64,000 bases of DNA from GWE2-42-39 sp963668595 (GCA_963668595.1 OY764876.1:3410001-3474000), one strand, 5' to 3'; positions 28,033-38,317 are shown, counted from the first letter of the stretch. Made by a program: numbers and translations. The notes: generated by a model not told the origin, from the letters alone.

Positions 28033-28050
28033 AATACTTCTTTTAAAGAC

Positions 28051-29601
28051 TTAACCGATAATTGCTTTTTCATTTTCAGAATCCCATCTTATTGTTTTCC
28101 CATGTTTATATGCCAGGTTTGAGAGACTGACAGTAACGGCTTCTTCAAAACCTGCATCAATATCGCAGCTGGTTCTACCCTGTCCGCGTATGGCTTCCAA
28201 CCATTCTTTTAAATGAAGATAGGTCGCGTCAATTACTTTTCCGTCGATAAATGTGGGCCCGTAACCGCCTTTTATGTAGGCTCTTGCTGTTGCTGAAGAG
28301 ACAGCGTCTACTCCCGTGTTTGGTTGATAATAGTAAAGCGGATCGGAAGCATCGGTTCGGATATCTTTGTAACGTTCTGAATTGTTGTCTTTGTAGAGCA
28401 TGATCGACCGGTCAATATCCATCGATGCTTCCGATCCCATGATTCGTAGTTGTCGGTATACCCCACTTTTTAAAGTTCCGGAATAAGCAACAGCCAGCTT
28501 CCGAGCCGGATAGTTAAAAATAGCATTCATTACATCGGGGATATCTCCGTTGTGCGGATAAAAATATTGTCCGCCGGTAGTGACAACTGTTTCAGGAATT
28601 CCAAGTTTTAAAACCTGATTCAGGCAGTCGTATTGGTGGGAAAAATCGTTCCCGACAATACTCGTCCCATAATCGCTGTATCGTTGCCAGTTAAAGTATC
28701 TTTGAAGGTCGAATTTATGTGTGGGTGCGCTACCGAGGAATTCCTCCCAGTTTATGTTTTCGGGTGTCCCCAGGTGATCAAATTTTCTTTTCCTGATCCA
28801 GGCACCGTCAAGACTATTTCTGTTGGTATGGCCTTCAACCATTGAAACGGCCCCAAGTAATCCATTCTGGTAGATCTCCCGGGCCATCTTGAAGCTCATT
28901 TGCTGACGGTTTTCGTGCCCCAATTGAAAGACCACGCCGGTGGACTTAATTACGTTCTTAAGTTCGACCGCTTCTTCAATGCTATGGGTCATTGGTTTTT
29001 CAAGATAAACATGTTTCCCTGCTTTTGCTGCTGCAATGGCAATGGGGGCATGTGTGTGGTCTGGCGTAGCAATTATTACCGCATCAATATCCGGACTCTC
29101 TATCATTTCCCGATACGTAGGGAAAATCCTGGCAGGCTTGGTTTTTCCCTGCATTCCTCCCGGACGGATGTCATTACCCGAAGTTTCCATGCCGCGTTGG
29201 GCATGAATCGAGAATGTATCACATATTCCGGTTAGTTCCACATTTAGAGGCTCCAGTTCCAGAAATTTTCTGACAGTATTGCTGTATTGTCCATTTTCTG
29301 ACTTTCGGGTAAAATCAGGGTGCATATATCCCATCGAATTCAGTAATTGGTCGCCCCTCCAACCGTTACCGATCAAGCCAATTCTTATTTTTTTCAATGG
29401 ATCGTGATCGACTGGGGTCAGCTTTTCTTCAGGAGCTTTTAGCAGGTTAATTCCCAGCATTTCACTGTAATCCGGAATATGATTACTAAGCTCTGCGGTA
29501 ATATTACCCTTAAAAGCAAATGAAAAATATCCTAAAAACGGGACCGCTGCCAATCCTTTCAAAAAGTCTCTTCTTAAGAAGTTCTGTTTTATATTGCTCA
29601 T
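28051..29601 (-). CDS. Tat-exported Gfo/Idh/MocA family oxidoreductase
   Basis: 516 aa. A twin-arginine signal is clear (LRRDFLKGLAAVPFLGYFSF). The Rossmann fold starts at ~70 (KIRIGLIGNGWRG), with ATPDHTHAPIAIAAAKAGKH and the family EKP motif (VYLEKPMTHS). The C-terminal substrate domain contains GNDFSHQYDCLNQVLKLGIP. Tat export with a bound nucleotide is typical for periplasmic members. These act as sugar dehydrogenases or, in GH109, as NAD-dependent glycosidases; the substrate is not clear. First gene of the group with DoxX and the Asp-rich protein, downstream of PUL2 susD. Confidence 0.88.
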   Translation of the reverse strand: MSNIKQNFLRRDFLKGLAAVPFLGYFSFAFKGNITAELSNHIPDYSEMLGINLLKAPEEKLTPVDHDPLKKIRIGLIGNGWRGDQLLNSMGYMHPDFTRKSENGQYSNTVRKFLELEPLNVELTGICDTFSIHAQRGMETSGNDIRPGGMQGKTKPARIFPTYREMIESPDIDAVIIATPDHTHAPIAIAAAKAGKHVYLEKPMTHSIEEAVELKNVIKSTGVVFQLGHENRQQMSFKMAREIYQNGLLGAVSMVEGHTNRNSLDGAWIRKRKFDHLGTPENINWEEFLGSAPTHKFDLQRYFNWQRYSDYGTSIVGNDFSHQYDCLNQVLKLGIPETVVTTGGQYFYPHNGDIPDVMNAIFNYPARKLAVAYSGTLKSGVYRQLRIMGSEASMDIDRSIMLYKDNNSERYKDIRTDASDPLYYYQPNTGVDAVSSATARAYIKGGYGPTFIDGKVIDATYLHLKEWLEAIRGQGRTSCDIDAGFEEAVTVSLSNLAYKHGKTIRWDSENEKAIIG

Positions 29602-29900
29602 TTAATTATTTTTCTTGTTAAACATAAATGGTGGTTTGTGTCAAGGTTAATTTGATTGGTTTGCTCTGAGAAACCGGGGGTGAGTAATCGAATCAGAGAG
29701 TCGTGAATCAGATTATGTGTAAAAGATTGATTAATAACTATCAAATAGAAATGATAGTGAAAAGAGTTTCATGTAGTCTGGTTTAGTTGTTTTGATTCTC
29801 AAAATAAAATCCTTTGGGATCAACATGCTGTTTGTTGAGCAAAAATGAAATTTGCCAGTATTAAAAGCAAAAAGGGGAAATTATATTCGTTCTTTAAAAA
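29602..29900. other. Upstream region of the oxidoreductase gene
   Basis: About 300 bp without coding signal. I find no exact -33/-7 pair on the minus strand; the nearest is CAAAATAA around 29800 (one mismatch). No repeat shared with the other PUL leaders. Confidence 0.4.
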
Positions 29901-29928
29901 AGGCCATCGGATGAATTCATCCGATGGC
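29896..29928 (-). terminator. Terminator of PUL2 susCD
   Basis: Perfect stem GCCATCGGATG/CATCCGATGGC (29903-29928, AATT in the loop), followed on the minus strand by CTTTTTT. It separates susD from the oxidoreductase operon. Confidence 0.9.
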
Positions 29929-29950
29929 TATTATCTGTTTGTTGTTGGGT

Positions 29951-31615
29951 TTAATACCCTGGATTTTGTTTTACATTATCGTTTATGTCAAGTTCATCGC
30001 GAGCAGGAATAGGTAAAAGCAGATCCTGTGGGAACTGGCATTCGGTTCCTTTAAACAGGGTATTGTCTCCATAACGAACCGGAACTTTGTTTGAGTTGGC
30101 ACCTGCGCCCAGTACTTCTTCAACTATTCCCCAGCGGCGAAGGTCGAAAATACGGATACCTTCGAGGTTTAATTCAATGCGGCGTTCGTGGCGTAATTTT
30201 GCACGGGCATCTGTCTGTGAACTGGCAGAAACGGCTGGCATATTAACCGAAGGACGGGCTCTTACTTTGTTGATTTGTGCCATTCCTTCACTAATCTTAT
30301 TGTTTTCGATTAGTGCTTCAGCGTAATACAACAGTAATTCGGAATATCGTAAAATCGGAATATCATAACCATTTGCCTGAACTGTACTTTGGTTGGCAAT
30401 TGAGGAAACAACTTTGCGTGTGTTCATAAACGATGGAGACCAGCCTTCCTGATAGTAGATTGTATCTCCCTCGTTATACGTATAGGTTTGTTTCGTATAT
30501 GGATTTGTATATTCAACAGTTGCACCATGATGAATTCCATAAAAATCACCAGGCACCCACATTGAATATTTTCGTCTTGGGTCGCCTGCTTCAAACTCTT
30601 CGTAAAGGTCGCGGGTTGGCATTACATAACCCCAACCATCGCCACCCATTACAGCATAAATGACAGGGCCTAAAGTTGGCCCATTAGGTGTGTCACCGCC
30701 ACGAGGCAAACGCTCAACCATTCCTTCGAACATATTCCCGGTTTTACTCCAGTCATCATCCTTTTTAAAATTAATGGTGAAAATAAATTCCTTGTTTGGC
30801 TGCGATTCGTACGACATCATGTATTCGTAGTTAGCCATTAGTTGGTAGCCCGACGCATCAGCAATCTGGATGGCTTCTTTGGCTGCGGTTTCTGCATTTG
30901 CAAAATCTTTTTTATACAGATACGCGCGAGCCAGCATTCCTGCTCCGGCTGCTTTGGTTGGCAAACCGTAGTTGTCGGTACCCCAGTTGTTTGGAAGGTT
31001 TTCTTTGGCGTACATTAAATCCTCAATTATTAATTCGTATACTTCGCTTACCGGATTTCTCGATTTGTACGATTCTTCAACATTCACAATGAATGTTTTA
31101 TGCAAAGGGACATCGCCATATAAGCTTGTCAGGTATATATATCCGAATGCACGCATGAATCTGGCTGCAGCAATGTATGGCTTTTGAAGCTCTTCTGTAA
31201 ATTTAGGATCGGATGAAGTAGGAATATAATCGATACAGAAATTAGCGTCGTTAATGCTTTTAAAAATATAAATCCACCAGTCTTTAAAAACATCCTGTGT
31301 TGTGTGTGTCTCATCAAATGTATAATTATTTAACAACGCACGGTGGTCTTTAATTCGGGTATAAGCGTCATCAGTCAGAATATCGAGGTACGACAGCATG
31401 TAGCGCTGGTACATGGTGTATCGCTTGTTCCAGTTGGTAAATATAGCTGCTACAGCTCCGCGAGCCGATGATGCATCGATGAAATAATTACCTGCGTTCA
31501 CTGCATCCTGTGGATATTTATTCAATAATTCGTCTTCGTTACAGTTGTTAAAGGTGAGCAGTGCAAATACTACCAGTAGCATGCTCAATATTTTATTTTT
31601 CATATTCTTTTCCAT
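29951..31615 (-). CDS. SusD/RagB-like glycan-binding lipoprotein of PUL2
   Basis: 554 aa (an ATG four codons in, at 31603, is equally possible). Lipoprotein signal LLVVFALLTFNNC, then DELLNKYPQDAVNAGNYF. SusD helical core with RFMRAFGYIYLTSLYGDVPL, and the C-terminal signature LRHERRIELNLEGIRIFDLRRW, ending LLPIPARDELDIND...NPGY. It pairs with the SusC encoded 21 bp upstream. Followed by a strong terminator. Confidence 0.95.
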   Translation of the reverse strand: MEKNMKNKILSMLLVVFALLTFNNCNEDELLNKYPQDAVNAGNYFIDASSARGAVAAIFTNWNKRYTMYQRYMLSYLDILTDDAYTRIKDHRALLNNYTFDETHTTQDVFKDWWIYIFKSINDANFCIDYIPTSSDPKFTEELQKPYIAAARFMRAFGYIYLTSLYGDVPLHKTFIVNVEESYKSRNPVSEVYELIIEDLMYAKENLPNNWGTDNYGLPTKAAGAGMLARAYLYKKDFANAETAAKEAIQIADASGYQLMANYEYMMSYESQPNKEFIFTINFKKDDDWSKTGNMFEGMVERLPRGGDTPNGPTLGPVIYAVMGGDGWGYVMPTRDLYEEFEAGDPRRKYSMWVPGDFYGIHHGATVEYTNPYTKQTYTYNEGDTIYYQEGWSPSFMNTRKVVSSIANQSTVQANGYDIPILRYSELLLYYAEALIENNKISEGMAQINKVRARPSVNMPAVSASSQTDARAKLRHERRIELNLEGIRIFDLRRWGIVEEVLGAGANSNKVPVRYGDNTLFKGTECQFPQDLLLPIPARDELDINDNVKQNPGY

Positions 31616-31636
31616 AATATCATTAATTGTGAATCG

Positions 31637-34600
31637 TTAAAAAGAAATTTTTAATCCCATGGTCCAGGTTCGTGGCAACGGCATTTTCTGTGAAGGAATT
31701 CCGTAATAACTTCCGTTGTTTGAAATATCAACTTCTACTCCTCGATAATCCGAGCGGGTAAATGTGTACAGGTTTTGCGCAGCAAAATACAGTTGTGCAT
31801 TTTTCAGCAAAATCTTACTGCACATTTGTTGTGGCACATCGTACGAAAGGGTTACGTTGTTAATTCTCAGGAACGAAGCATCGGACAACCAGAAGTCGGA
31901 GAACGAAAAGTTTCCGGCCGGATCAGAAGTTTGGATTTTTGGCATATTTCCATCCGGGTTTTCGGTTGGGTGCCAGCGGTCGAGCATCAGGGTGCGGTTG
32001 TTTTCCGGATTCCCCATGTTGTAGTTGCCTGTGGTGTATTCAAGATCAATGCCCTGAACTCCCTGTAGTTGCATGCTGAATGAAAAAGCTTTATAATAGA
32101 GATTGGCTACGATGCCGTATGTAAAATCGGGATAGCGTTTGCCGATAATCGTTTTGTCATCGTTTGTGATTTTTCCATCCGGTTCACCAACATCAACGAG
32201 CCATACATCACCAAGTCCAAGTTTGTTGCGGGTAGGCGCAGCTGCCAGATCAGACTCGGTTTTAATAATGCCGTTACTTTTAAATCCATAGTATGAATAA
32301 ACCGGTTCGCCAACTTTCAAACCCGATGCGGTTAAATCCTGTCCTAGCAAGTCGATAACCTCGTTGCGCTGACGAGAGAAGTTCATGTTTACATCGTATC
32401 CAAAATCACCTCTTTTGCCTCGTATTCCAAGGTCAATTTCAATACCACGGTTCTCTACTTCACCGCCATTAACCATAAATCCACCTGATTTTCCTGCAGA
32501 CGTTGGCAATGACTTTGAGAAAAGTAAGTCGGTAGTATTGGCAACGAAATAGTTTGCCGAGATACTAATTTTTGAATTCAGAAGCGAGGCATCGATACCA
32601 AAGTCTTTCTTTTGCGTTGTTTCCCATTTTAAATCGGTGTTTACAGCCGAAGTGAACCGGTATGCCGGTACAACAGTTTCGTTTAAAACATAGGTCGTTG
32701 TACTCAGCGAAGCATAGGTTGGGTAATTTCCAACAGCTGAGTTTCCAACCGTACCATAGCTGGCACGTAACTTCAGGTCGTTGATGATATGATGAATACC
32801 GTCGAAGAATTTTTCTTCTGAAATTCTCCAACCACCGGAGAACGAAGGGAATACACCCCAGCGGTTATCTTTTGCAAAGCGCGACGAACCATCGCGACGA
32901 ACGGTAGCCTGGAATAAATATTTACCTTCGTAGTCATAGTTCAGACGTCCAAGATAAGATACAAACGACCAGTCGGAATACCCGTTTGAATTGGCCGATG
33001 TTGCCGGGTCAGCAGCATTAAGAAAAGTGATTGTGTTTAAAGGTGAATTGTCGCGTGATGCACCCAGTGACTCAAATTTCGATTCTTCCTGTGAATATAC
33101 GGCCAAAGCTTTCAGATTGTGTTTTTCGTTGAAAGTTCTTTCGTATTCAACAAGGAAATCAGCCTGCCAATGCAAAGTATTATCGGTATATTTTGAGATA
33201 TGATTTACGTTTATTGCCTCAGTTCCCAATAAGTTTACAGTTGGTGTGAACCCGGAAGTATTTGTGTAATTTTTACTGACCCCTATTTTAGGTGTGATTG
33301 TCAGACCTTTCAATGGGTTGATTTTCAAAAACAGATTTCCTGTAAACCCTGAATATTGAGCTGCTCTTTCGTATTCGTTTGCGATTAAATGAGGGGGAAT
33401 GTATCGGTATTCAATGCCTTCGTAACGGGTGTAGCCATAACTGCCATCTTCTTCGTACGGACGGGTTAGAGGCGTTTTGCGTAAAGCCATCAAATAAGGA
33501 TTGGGCGAATTCGGGTAGTTGGTGTAATTTAAACTTGGTAGTCCGAAATTCTTACTGTTGTATATATTTAAGGTATTTCCAAATTGCAGATACTTGCCAA
33601 TTTTATGATCGCTGTTGAATCTGAAGTTCAGTTTGTCTTGTCCCTGACCAATAATTACGCCTTTTTCGTCGAGGTAATTAGCCGAAATAAAATAGTTAGA
33701 TTTTTCATTCCCTCCACTAACTGAAAGGTCGTAATACTGAAGACTTCCATTTCTCATGATCACATCGAGCCAGTCGGTGTCAATCATTTTGCCATTCGAA
33801 TCACGAAAATAAGTATTCACAAGTTCCGAAGTATTCGGAACAGCTTGTCCTGAGTTCGCATACGATTCTTCCAGTAAGTGCAAATAGTCGTTGGCTTTCA
33901 GCATTTCAGGCATCAGATTCGAAGCGGTACGAATTCCCTGATACGTATGAAAAGTGATAACCGGATCGCCCTTTTTCCCGCGTTTGGTAGTAATCACCAC
34001 TACTCCATTTGCAGCACGTGCACCATAAATGGCAGTTGACGAAGCATCTTTTAACACCGAAATACTTTCAATATCGTTCAGGTTGATATTTCCAATATCT
34101 TCCGAGATAATCCCATCAACAACATAAATGGGTGAATTGGAAGCATTGATGGATTGTACACCACGTATCTGAACCTGAATGCCGGCACCCGGTTGCCCCG
34201 AAACAGGAGTAATAGTTACGCCTGCCGCTTTTCCCTGCAAGGCATATAGTGGGTCAACAACTGTGTTTTTCTCTAAATCGGTGCCTGATACCGATGAAAC
34301 TGCACCGGTTAAATCAGCTCTTTTCATGGTCCCATACCCAATTGCAACGACTTCCTCAATTCCAATAGCGTCTTCTTCCATGCGTATGTTTATACTGTTT
34401 TTTCCGGCAACCGAAATCTCCTGTGTTTTCATTCCCATAAATGAGAAAATTAGTGTTGCATCAGCCGGCACTTTATTCAGTGTATATTTTCCATCAGCGT
34501 CGGTAATTGTGCCATTGGTAGTGCCTTTTACAACAATTGAAAGTCCAGGCAGTGGAGTGCCGGAGGTATCAGTTACCTTCCCGGAAATCGATATAGCCTG

Positions 34601-34972
34601 TTGATCTGGTGCTATTTCGCTATTAAGGCTAATGGCAATATACCGATCGATTATTTTGTACGTGTATCCCGTATCTCTTAATAAATCATTCAGAATGATA
34701 TCAATCTTTTCATTCTTGTAATTTGCGTAAACTTCTTTATTCAGGATTTCGGCATCGTACTTTAATACAAAATGATAACCGGATACTTGTTCCAATTTCT
34801 CAATTACATCACGTAACGAAGACTTCATTGTAAGGTTTACTTTCCCAGATTGCCCGTAGCTATTGGCATACAAGCTCAAACTCAGCACAAAGACAAACAC
34901 AGCGGTTAGTTTCATAATTCGCACTAATTTTTTAATTCCCATGTAACATGGGGAACAATTCTTTTTTTTCAT
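31637..34972 (-). CDS. SusC-like TonB-dependent glycan receptor of PUL2
   Basis: 1111 aa. A basic N-terminal extension leads to a signal peptide at MKLTAVFVFVL (residue 20; alternative start 34915). STN domain (~45-118, VSGYHFVLKYDAEILNKEVY), carboxypeptidase-regulatory-like domain (~128-205, LPGLSIVVKGTTNGTITDAD), TonB-box-like IEEVVAIGYGT, plug (YGARAANGVVVITTKRG) and barrel ending in KISF. The regulatory-like domain is almost the same as that of the PUL4 SusC although the barrels differ. Signals to the FecR of PUL2 through the STN domain. Confidence 0.95.
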   Translation of the reverse strand: MKKKNCSPCYMGIKKLVRIMKLTAVFVFVLSLSLYANSYGQSGKVNLTMKSSLRDVIEKLEQVSGYHFVLKYDAEILNKEVYANYKNEKIDIILNDLLRDTGYTYKIIDRYIAISLNSEIAPDQQAISISGKVTDTSGTPLPGLSIVVKGTTNGTITDADGKYTLNKVPADATLIFSFMGMKTQEISVAGKNSINIRMEEDAIGIEEVVAIGYGTMKRADLTGAVSSVSGTDLEKNTVVDPLYALQGKAAGVTITPVSGQPGAGIQVQIRGVQSINASNSPIYVVDGIISEDIGNINLNDIESISVLKDASSTAIYGARAANGVVVITTKRGKKGDPVITFHTYQGIRTASNLMPEMLKANDYLHLLEESYANSGQAVPNTSELVNTYFRDSNGKMIDTDWLDVIMRNGSLQYYDLSVSGGNEKSNYFISANYLDEKGVIIGQGQDKLNFRFNSDHKIGKYLQFGNTLNIYNSKNFGLPSLNYTNYPNSPNPYLMALRKTPLTRPYEEDGSYGYTRYEGIEYRYIPPHLIANEYERAAQYSGFTGNLFLKINPLKGLTITPKIGVSKNYTNTSGFTPTVNLLGTEAINVNHISKYTDNTLHWQADFLVEYERTFNEKHNLKALAVYSQEESKFESLGASRDNSPLNTITFLNAADPATSANSNGYSDWSFVSYLGRLNYDYEGKYLFQATVRRDGSSRFAKDNRWGVFPSFSGGWRISEEKFFDGIHHIINDLKLRASYGTVGNSAVGNYPTYASLSTTTYVLNETVVPAYRFTSAVNTDLKWETTQKKDFGIDASLLNSKISISANYFVANTTDLLFSKSLPTSAGKSGGFMVNGGEVENRGIEIDLGIRGKRGDFGYDVNMNFSRQRNEVIDLLGQDLTASGLKVGEPVYSYYGFKSNGIIKTESDLAAAPTRNKLGLGDVWLVDVGEPDGKITNDDKTIIGKRYPDFTYGIVANLYYKAFSFSMQLQGVQGIDLEYTTGNYNMGNPENNRTLMLDRWHPTENPDGNMPKIQTSDPAGNFSFSDFWLSDASFLRINNVTLSYDVPQQMCSKILLKNAQLYFAAQNLYTFTRSDYRGVEVDISNNGSYYGIPSQKMPLPRTWTMGLKISF

Positions 34973-34983
34973 AAATTTGAACT

Positions 34984-35100
34984 GATAAGTTAATACTCGC
35001 CTTTTTCCAGAAGGCTTTTATTTAACACAGGTTCGGTGGAGAAACACCGACCGAATAACAGACCGATAATATTTCCAGTATTGTCGGTCTGATTTTTTTT
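34984..35100 (+). ncRNA. Candidate cis-antisense RNA of PUL2 (antisense to susC leader)
   Basis: Plus-strand -7 box TAAATTTG at 34972-34979 abuts the susC start codon (complement of 34970-34972). The RNA would contain a GCCTT/AAGGC hairpin at about 35000-35016, a TCGGTG/CACCGA hairpin at 35033-35050 and a final 13-bp hairpin at 35059-35091 followed by ATTTTTTTT. The final stem has T.G at 35067/35083 on the plus strand, which is A.C on the minus strand, so the plus strand is the folded one. About 115 nt. Ends are estimates; no clear -33. Confidence 0.6.
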
Positions 35101-35140
35101 AGGAAGAGTTTGTTTTAGTTAGTTTTTTCATTATTCTATT

Positions 35141-36115
35141 TTATTCCCAGTAAATTAGACTTGGTTGATCGGAGCGTTGAACAATTTGATATTTTAAGGA
35201 AGATGTGAGGCGGAAGACCTCCAATATTTGATCAATGGGTTTGTTTTTCATAATAGTTCCCATATAATATTCATTGGCTAGTTTTTCGTTTTTAATAACG
35301 ATTTCAACATTATACCAGCGTTCAATTTTTTTAGCAATTTCTGCAAGACTCTCGTTTCTGAATGTAATTATTCCATCTTTCCATGAAGTATATAAATCGA
35401 GCTCGACCTTGCTTACGTCGAGCTTCATTGTTTCTGCGTTAAAGCAAGCCTGATCACCAGGAACCAGCTTTGAATATTCCTTCCCGTTTTTTCCTAATAC
35501 ACCTAAACTCCCTTCAACAAGTGTTGCGTTTATTTGGTGGTCGTTTTGATATGCCTGAACATTGAAGGAGGTTCCATACACTTTAAAATCAATTGTTTTT
35601 GTTTTCACAAAAAATGGATGTGCTTTATCTTTCGTAACATCGAAGAAGGCTTCTCCATCTAAATTAACAGTGCGCTCTTGAGATCCAAAATTTGAAGAAT
35701 AAGTCAAGGTAGTTGCGGAGTTAAGCTGAACGGTTGTTCCATCGGGAAGTATCACTTTCGACATTTGTCCAGCCGGGACTTCAATTCGGGTATCCGTGAA
35801 ATGAGTTATATTTTTGGAAATTAAGAGGTGCTGAACTATCATGCCCATCGAAAACAGGACGATAGCTGCGGCTACGTATTGCGATATCGTTCGGATGAAA
35901 CGTAAGCTTTGGGTTTTTTTTGTCTTTCTGAAATTTAATTCCGACCAGGCCTTGTCAAGGTCTTCACTTGCATTTGAGCTCATCGCCCAAATCTTTTTTA
36001 ACTGAATTAGCTCTTTCCTATTTTCATTTGAAGAGTGTATCCAGTCAAATATTTCTCTGATTTCGTCTTCTGATGCTTCTCCCGAAAAGTAGCTATTGAT
36101 TTTTTGTTCGTCCAT
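35141..36115 (-). CDS. FecR-type anti-sigma factor of PUL2
   Basis: 324 aa from ATG 36115 (MDEQKINSYFSGEASEDEI); an in-frame ATG at 36154 adds 13 residues without family match. Sigma-binding N-terminus, transmembrane helix (~75-97, QYVAAAIVLFSMGMIVQHLL), FecR domain (VILPDGTTVQLNSATTLTY, VNLDGEAFFDV, VYGTSFNVQAY) and C-terminal DUF4974 domain (RNESLAEIAKKIERWYNV). Lies between the sigma gene and the susC leader of PUL2. Confidence 0.93.
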   Translation of the reverse strand: MDEQKINSYFSGEASEDEIREIFDWIHSSNENRKELIQLKKIWAMSSNASEDLDKAWSELNFRKTKKTQSLRFIRTISQYVAAAIVLFSMGMIVQHLLISKNITHFTDTRIEVPAGQMSKVILPDGTTVQLNSATTLTYSSNFGSQERTVNLDGEAFFDVTKDKAHPFFVKTKTIDFKVYGTSFNVQAYQNDHQINATLVEGSLGVLGKNGKEYSKLVPGDQACFNAETMKLDVSKVELDLYTSWKDGIITFRNESLAEIAKKIERWYNVEIVIKNEKLANEYYMGTIMKNKPIDQILEVFRLTSSLKYQIVQRSDQPSLIYWE

Positions 36116-36187
36116 TTCTGCAAGGTTTGTACTATAAGTAAACCCAAGCAGCAAACAACCCTATATGCGGAAAGAAGATTTTTTCAG

Positions 36188-36799
36188 CTACCGTGAAATA
36201 TATTGCATGATCAGTTCTACTAAAACCAGCGGAAGGTATTCTGACAGATTGGTCTTCAGTGATTTCAGTGCCCGGGTGATGTTTGCCTCCACCGACTTTA
36301 CTGATATACCAAGCTCTTGCGCAATGTCTTTGTTCATTTTTCCATCATACCTGCTCATAACAAAAACCTGACGGGCTTTCTCTGGTAACTCGTCAACCGA
36401 TTTTCGGATGAGAGCATCCAATTCGGTATATTCAAGAGAATGAAAGTCAAACGATTCCAATGTCTCCTGATTGAATTGATCTTCGGCTTCCTGCAATAAT
36501 TTGTCCTGGTATTTTCCGGTAACCTTTTTATGACGGATGTCATTGAGGCAACACGATTTTGCATAGGTGTACAAAAACGATCGGATTCCATTTACCGATT
36601 CAATCTTTTCACGATTAACCCAGAGGTTTAAAAAGGCTTCCTGTGCAAAACTTCTGGATTTATCCATATCGTCTGCAAATTGAGAACAAAAGCCAACAAT
36701 CCGGTTGTAATCCGATTTGAAGATAGATTCAAACGCCTTTTCGTCACCACTTTTTAAGCGATGTAAAAAAAATATATCTGAATCATAAATTCCGTTCAT
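36188..36799 (-). CDS. ECF RNA polymerase sigma factor of PUL2
   Basis: 203 aa. Region 2 (FESIFKSDYNRIVGFCSQFA ... SFAQEAFLNLWVNREK) and region 4 (VDELPEKARQVFVMSRYDG ... NKDIAQELGISVKSVEANI). The likely partner is the FecR protein encoded 72 bp downstream. The conserved element copy B is about 120-180 bp upstream. Confidence 0.93.
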   Translation of the reverse strand: MNGIYDSDIFFLHRLKSGDEKAFESIFKSDYNRIVGFCSQFADDMDKSRSFAQEAFLNLWVNREKIESVNGIRSFLYTYAKSCCLNDIRHKKVTGKYQDKLLQEAEDQFNQETLESFDFHSLEYTELDALIRKSVDELPEKARQVFVMSRYDGKMNKDIAQELGISVKSVEANITRALKSLKTNLSEYLPLVLVELIMQYISR

Positions 36800-36916
36800 A
36801 TAAATATTCTCAACTGTTTGTAATTACAAATATGCTTTTTTTCATTGAATTAGCATTATTCTAATATCATTGAGACCGAGAATTGAAATCGGTTGTTGAT
36901 TATCACAAATTGTCTC

Positions 36917-36978
36917 AATCAACAAATACTGAGAGTTCTTGTAAATATCGCATTTAATTATCAGAAAATATTTTCAGG
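36917..36978 (-). promoter_or_regulatory. Conserved PUL upstream element, copy B
   Basis: Contains the same 28-bp core as copy A (from 36941) and shares flanks with it over about 62 bp. It lies upstream of the PUL2 sigma gene in the same orientation as copy A to the GH99-like gene. No other -33/-7 match is seen upstream of this sigma gene. Confidence 0.75.
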
Positions 36979-37142
36979 AATATCATTTTCATCCTCAACA
37001 ACTCTCACTAAACAGATAAAAGCTAAATAGTGCCAAATTACTTCTTAGTCAGGTAGTTTAAATGATTCTGCATTCTGTTCTCTAAAGATTCAGGTAGTCG
37101 CAGCTGTTTTTATCGTTAAAACAGACATTGAAAACAGGGATT
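36979..37142. other. Spacer between PUL2 sigma leader and PUL3 acyltransferase gene
   Basis: No gene. A CTGTTTT/AAAACAG hairpin at 37104-37124 follows the acyltransferase stop on the minus strand, but without a T-run after it, so termination there is doubtful. Confidence 0.4.
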
Positions 37143-38285
37143 CTAAATTTTAATATATATCCGGCGCTTATCGAGCCACCAACCCAATGCCCAGCAAATT
37201 GCTACATAAGTTATAGCAGTTGCCAATGCTCCGAACGAACCTGGGAAAATAACTTGAAAAATACGCTCACTCACCCATTCAAAAGCGTCCAAATCGGGTG
37301 TGACAGGAATCATGCGAAGAAGGATGTAAAACAATTCGGAGAACAGGTAAATAAAAAGTGGATTTTTGCCAAATACATCACAAAACTTCACGCCAAACTT
37401 CACTCCTTTAAATTCGATAGCAAATAACAACAAAGCCATTATCGACAAATCCAAACCAACAGTGTACAGCACAAATGGACTGGTCCATAGTTTTTTCGAG
37501 ATCGGGAAAATCAGATTCCACCACAAAGCCAGCGAACTTAGCAAAAATCCAACTATCAGCAGATAAGTCAATCCCTCGTAACTTTTTCCTTTTTTCTGGA
37601 TAAACACCCCTGCCAGATACCCCCAGAGTACATTGACGATTGCCGGCAACGTACTTAACAATCCTTCTGGATCAAAGGGAATGGCATCTTTTTTATAAAT
37701 ATGTCCCAACCCAAGAATGGCTAAATCGAAACGTGAGCCTGCATTGGTTCCCATTTCAAGCTCAGCACCCGGTTGTCCGAAGAGATATAGAATAGCCCAA
37801 TAAGCGAACAATAGTATTGCAGACGTGATAACAACAGCTTTTTGTGAGAGATAGCGTGCCATCAGTGCTGCGAAAAAGTAACACAGAGCAATGCGTTGTA
37901 GCACGCCCATTATACGGGTTTCGGCTATAGGCTTCCAGAGGAAATTGCCGTTGTCGCCAAATTTGAAGAAAGGAAACCAGTACATGAGGTAGCCCAGCAA
38001 AAAAATGATGACAGTGCGTTTGATGATTTTTGTCCAGAACTCAGGTGTGGATTGCCGGCGCATTTTCAGCATCGAAAAACTCATGGCATTGCCCATGGCA
38101 AAAAGGAAGGACGGGAATACCAGGTCGGCCAATGTGAAGCCGAACCATTTGGCATGAACCAGATAAGAATAAAGAGGAGCGCCGGTACCGGGTGTATTTA
38201 CCACAATCATCAGGGCAATAGTTAGCCCGCGAAATATGTCAAGCGAAAGAAAACGCTCGGGTTTTGCTATTTGTGTTTGTTCCAT
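37143..38285 (-). CDS. HGSNAT-like (DUF5009) sugar N-acetyltransferase, membrane
   Basis: 380 aa with about ten transmembrane helices. The N-terminal signature is characteristic: RFLSLDIFRGLTIALMIVVN, then LVHAKWFGFTLADLVFPSF and LFAMGNAMSFS. His44 in that motif matches the conserved His that carries the acetyl group in heparan-alpha-glucosaminide N-acetyltransferase. Bacterial relatives (NagX/YeiB-like) are thought to acetylate amino sugars across the inner membrane. It is the last gene of the PUL3 enzyme group, after GH43, which hints at handling of a decorated or amino-sugar-containing glycan (inference). Confidence 0.85.
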   Translation of the reverse strand: MEQTQIAKPERFLSLDIFRGLTIALMIVVNTPGTGAPLYSYLVHAKWFGFTLADLVFPSFLFAMGNAMSFSMLKMRRQSTPEFWTKIIKRTVIIFLLGYLMYWFPFFKFGDNGNFLWKPIAETRIMGVLQRIALCYFFAALMARYLSQKAVVITSAILLFAYWAILYLFGQPGAELEMGTNAGSRFDLAILGLGHIYKKDAIPFDPEGLLSTLPAIVNVLWGYLAGVFIQKKGKSYEGLTYLLIVGFLLSSLALWWNLIFPISKKLWTSPFVLYTVGLDLSIMALLLFAIEFKGVKFGVKFCDVFGKNPLFIYLFSELFYILLRMIPVTPDLDAFEWVSERIFQVIFPGSFGALATAITYVAICWALGWWLDKRRIYIKI

Positions 38286-38317
38286 TGTATTGGTTTTATT
38301 GAGGTAAGATTTGAGAC

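Noticed and set aside
35033..35091. Leader hairpins as a terminator of fecR (sense direction)
   Set aside because: On the sense strand the stem contains an A.C mismatch and no T-run follows it; the T-run lies on the antisense strand. The same holds at the other three PULs.
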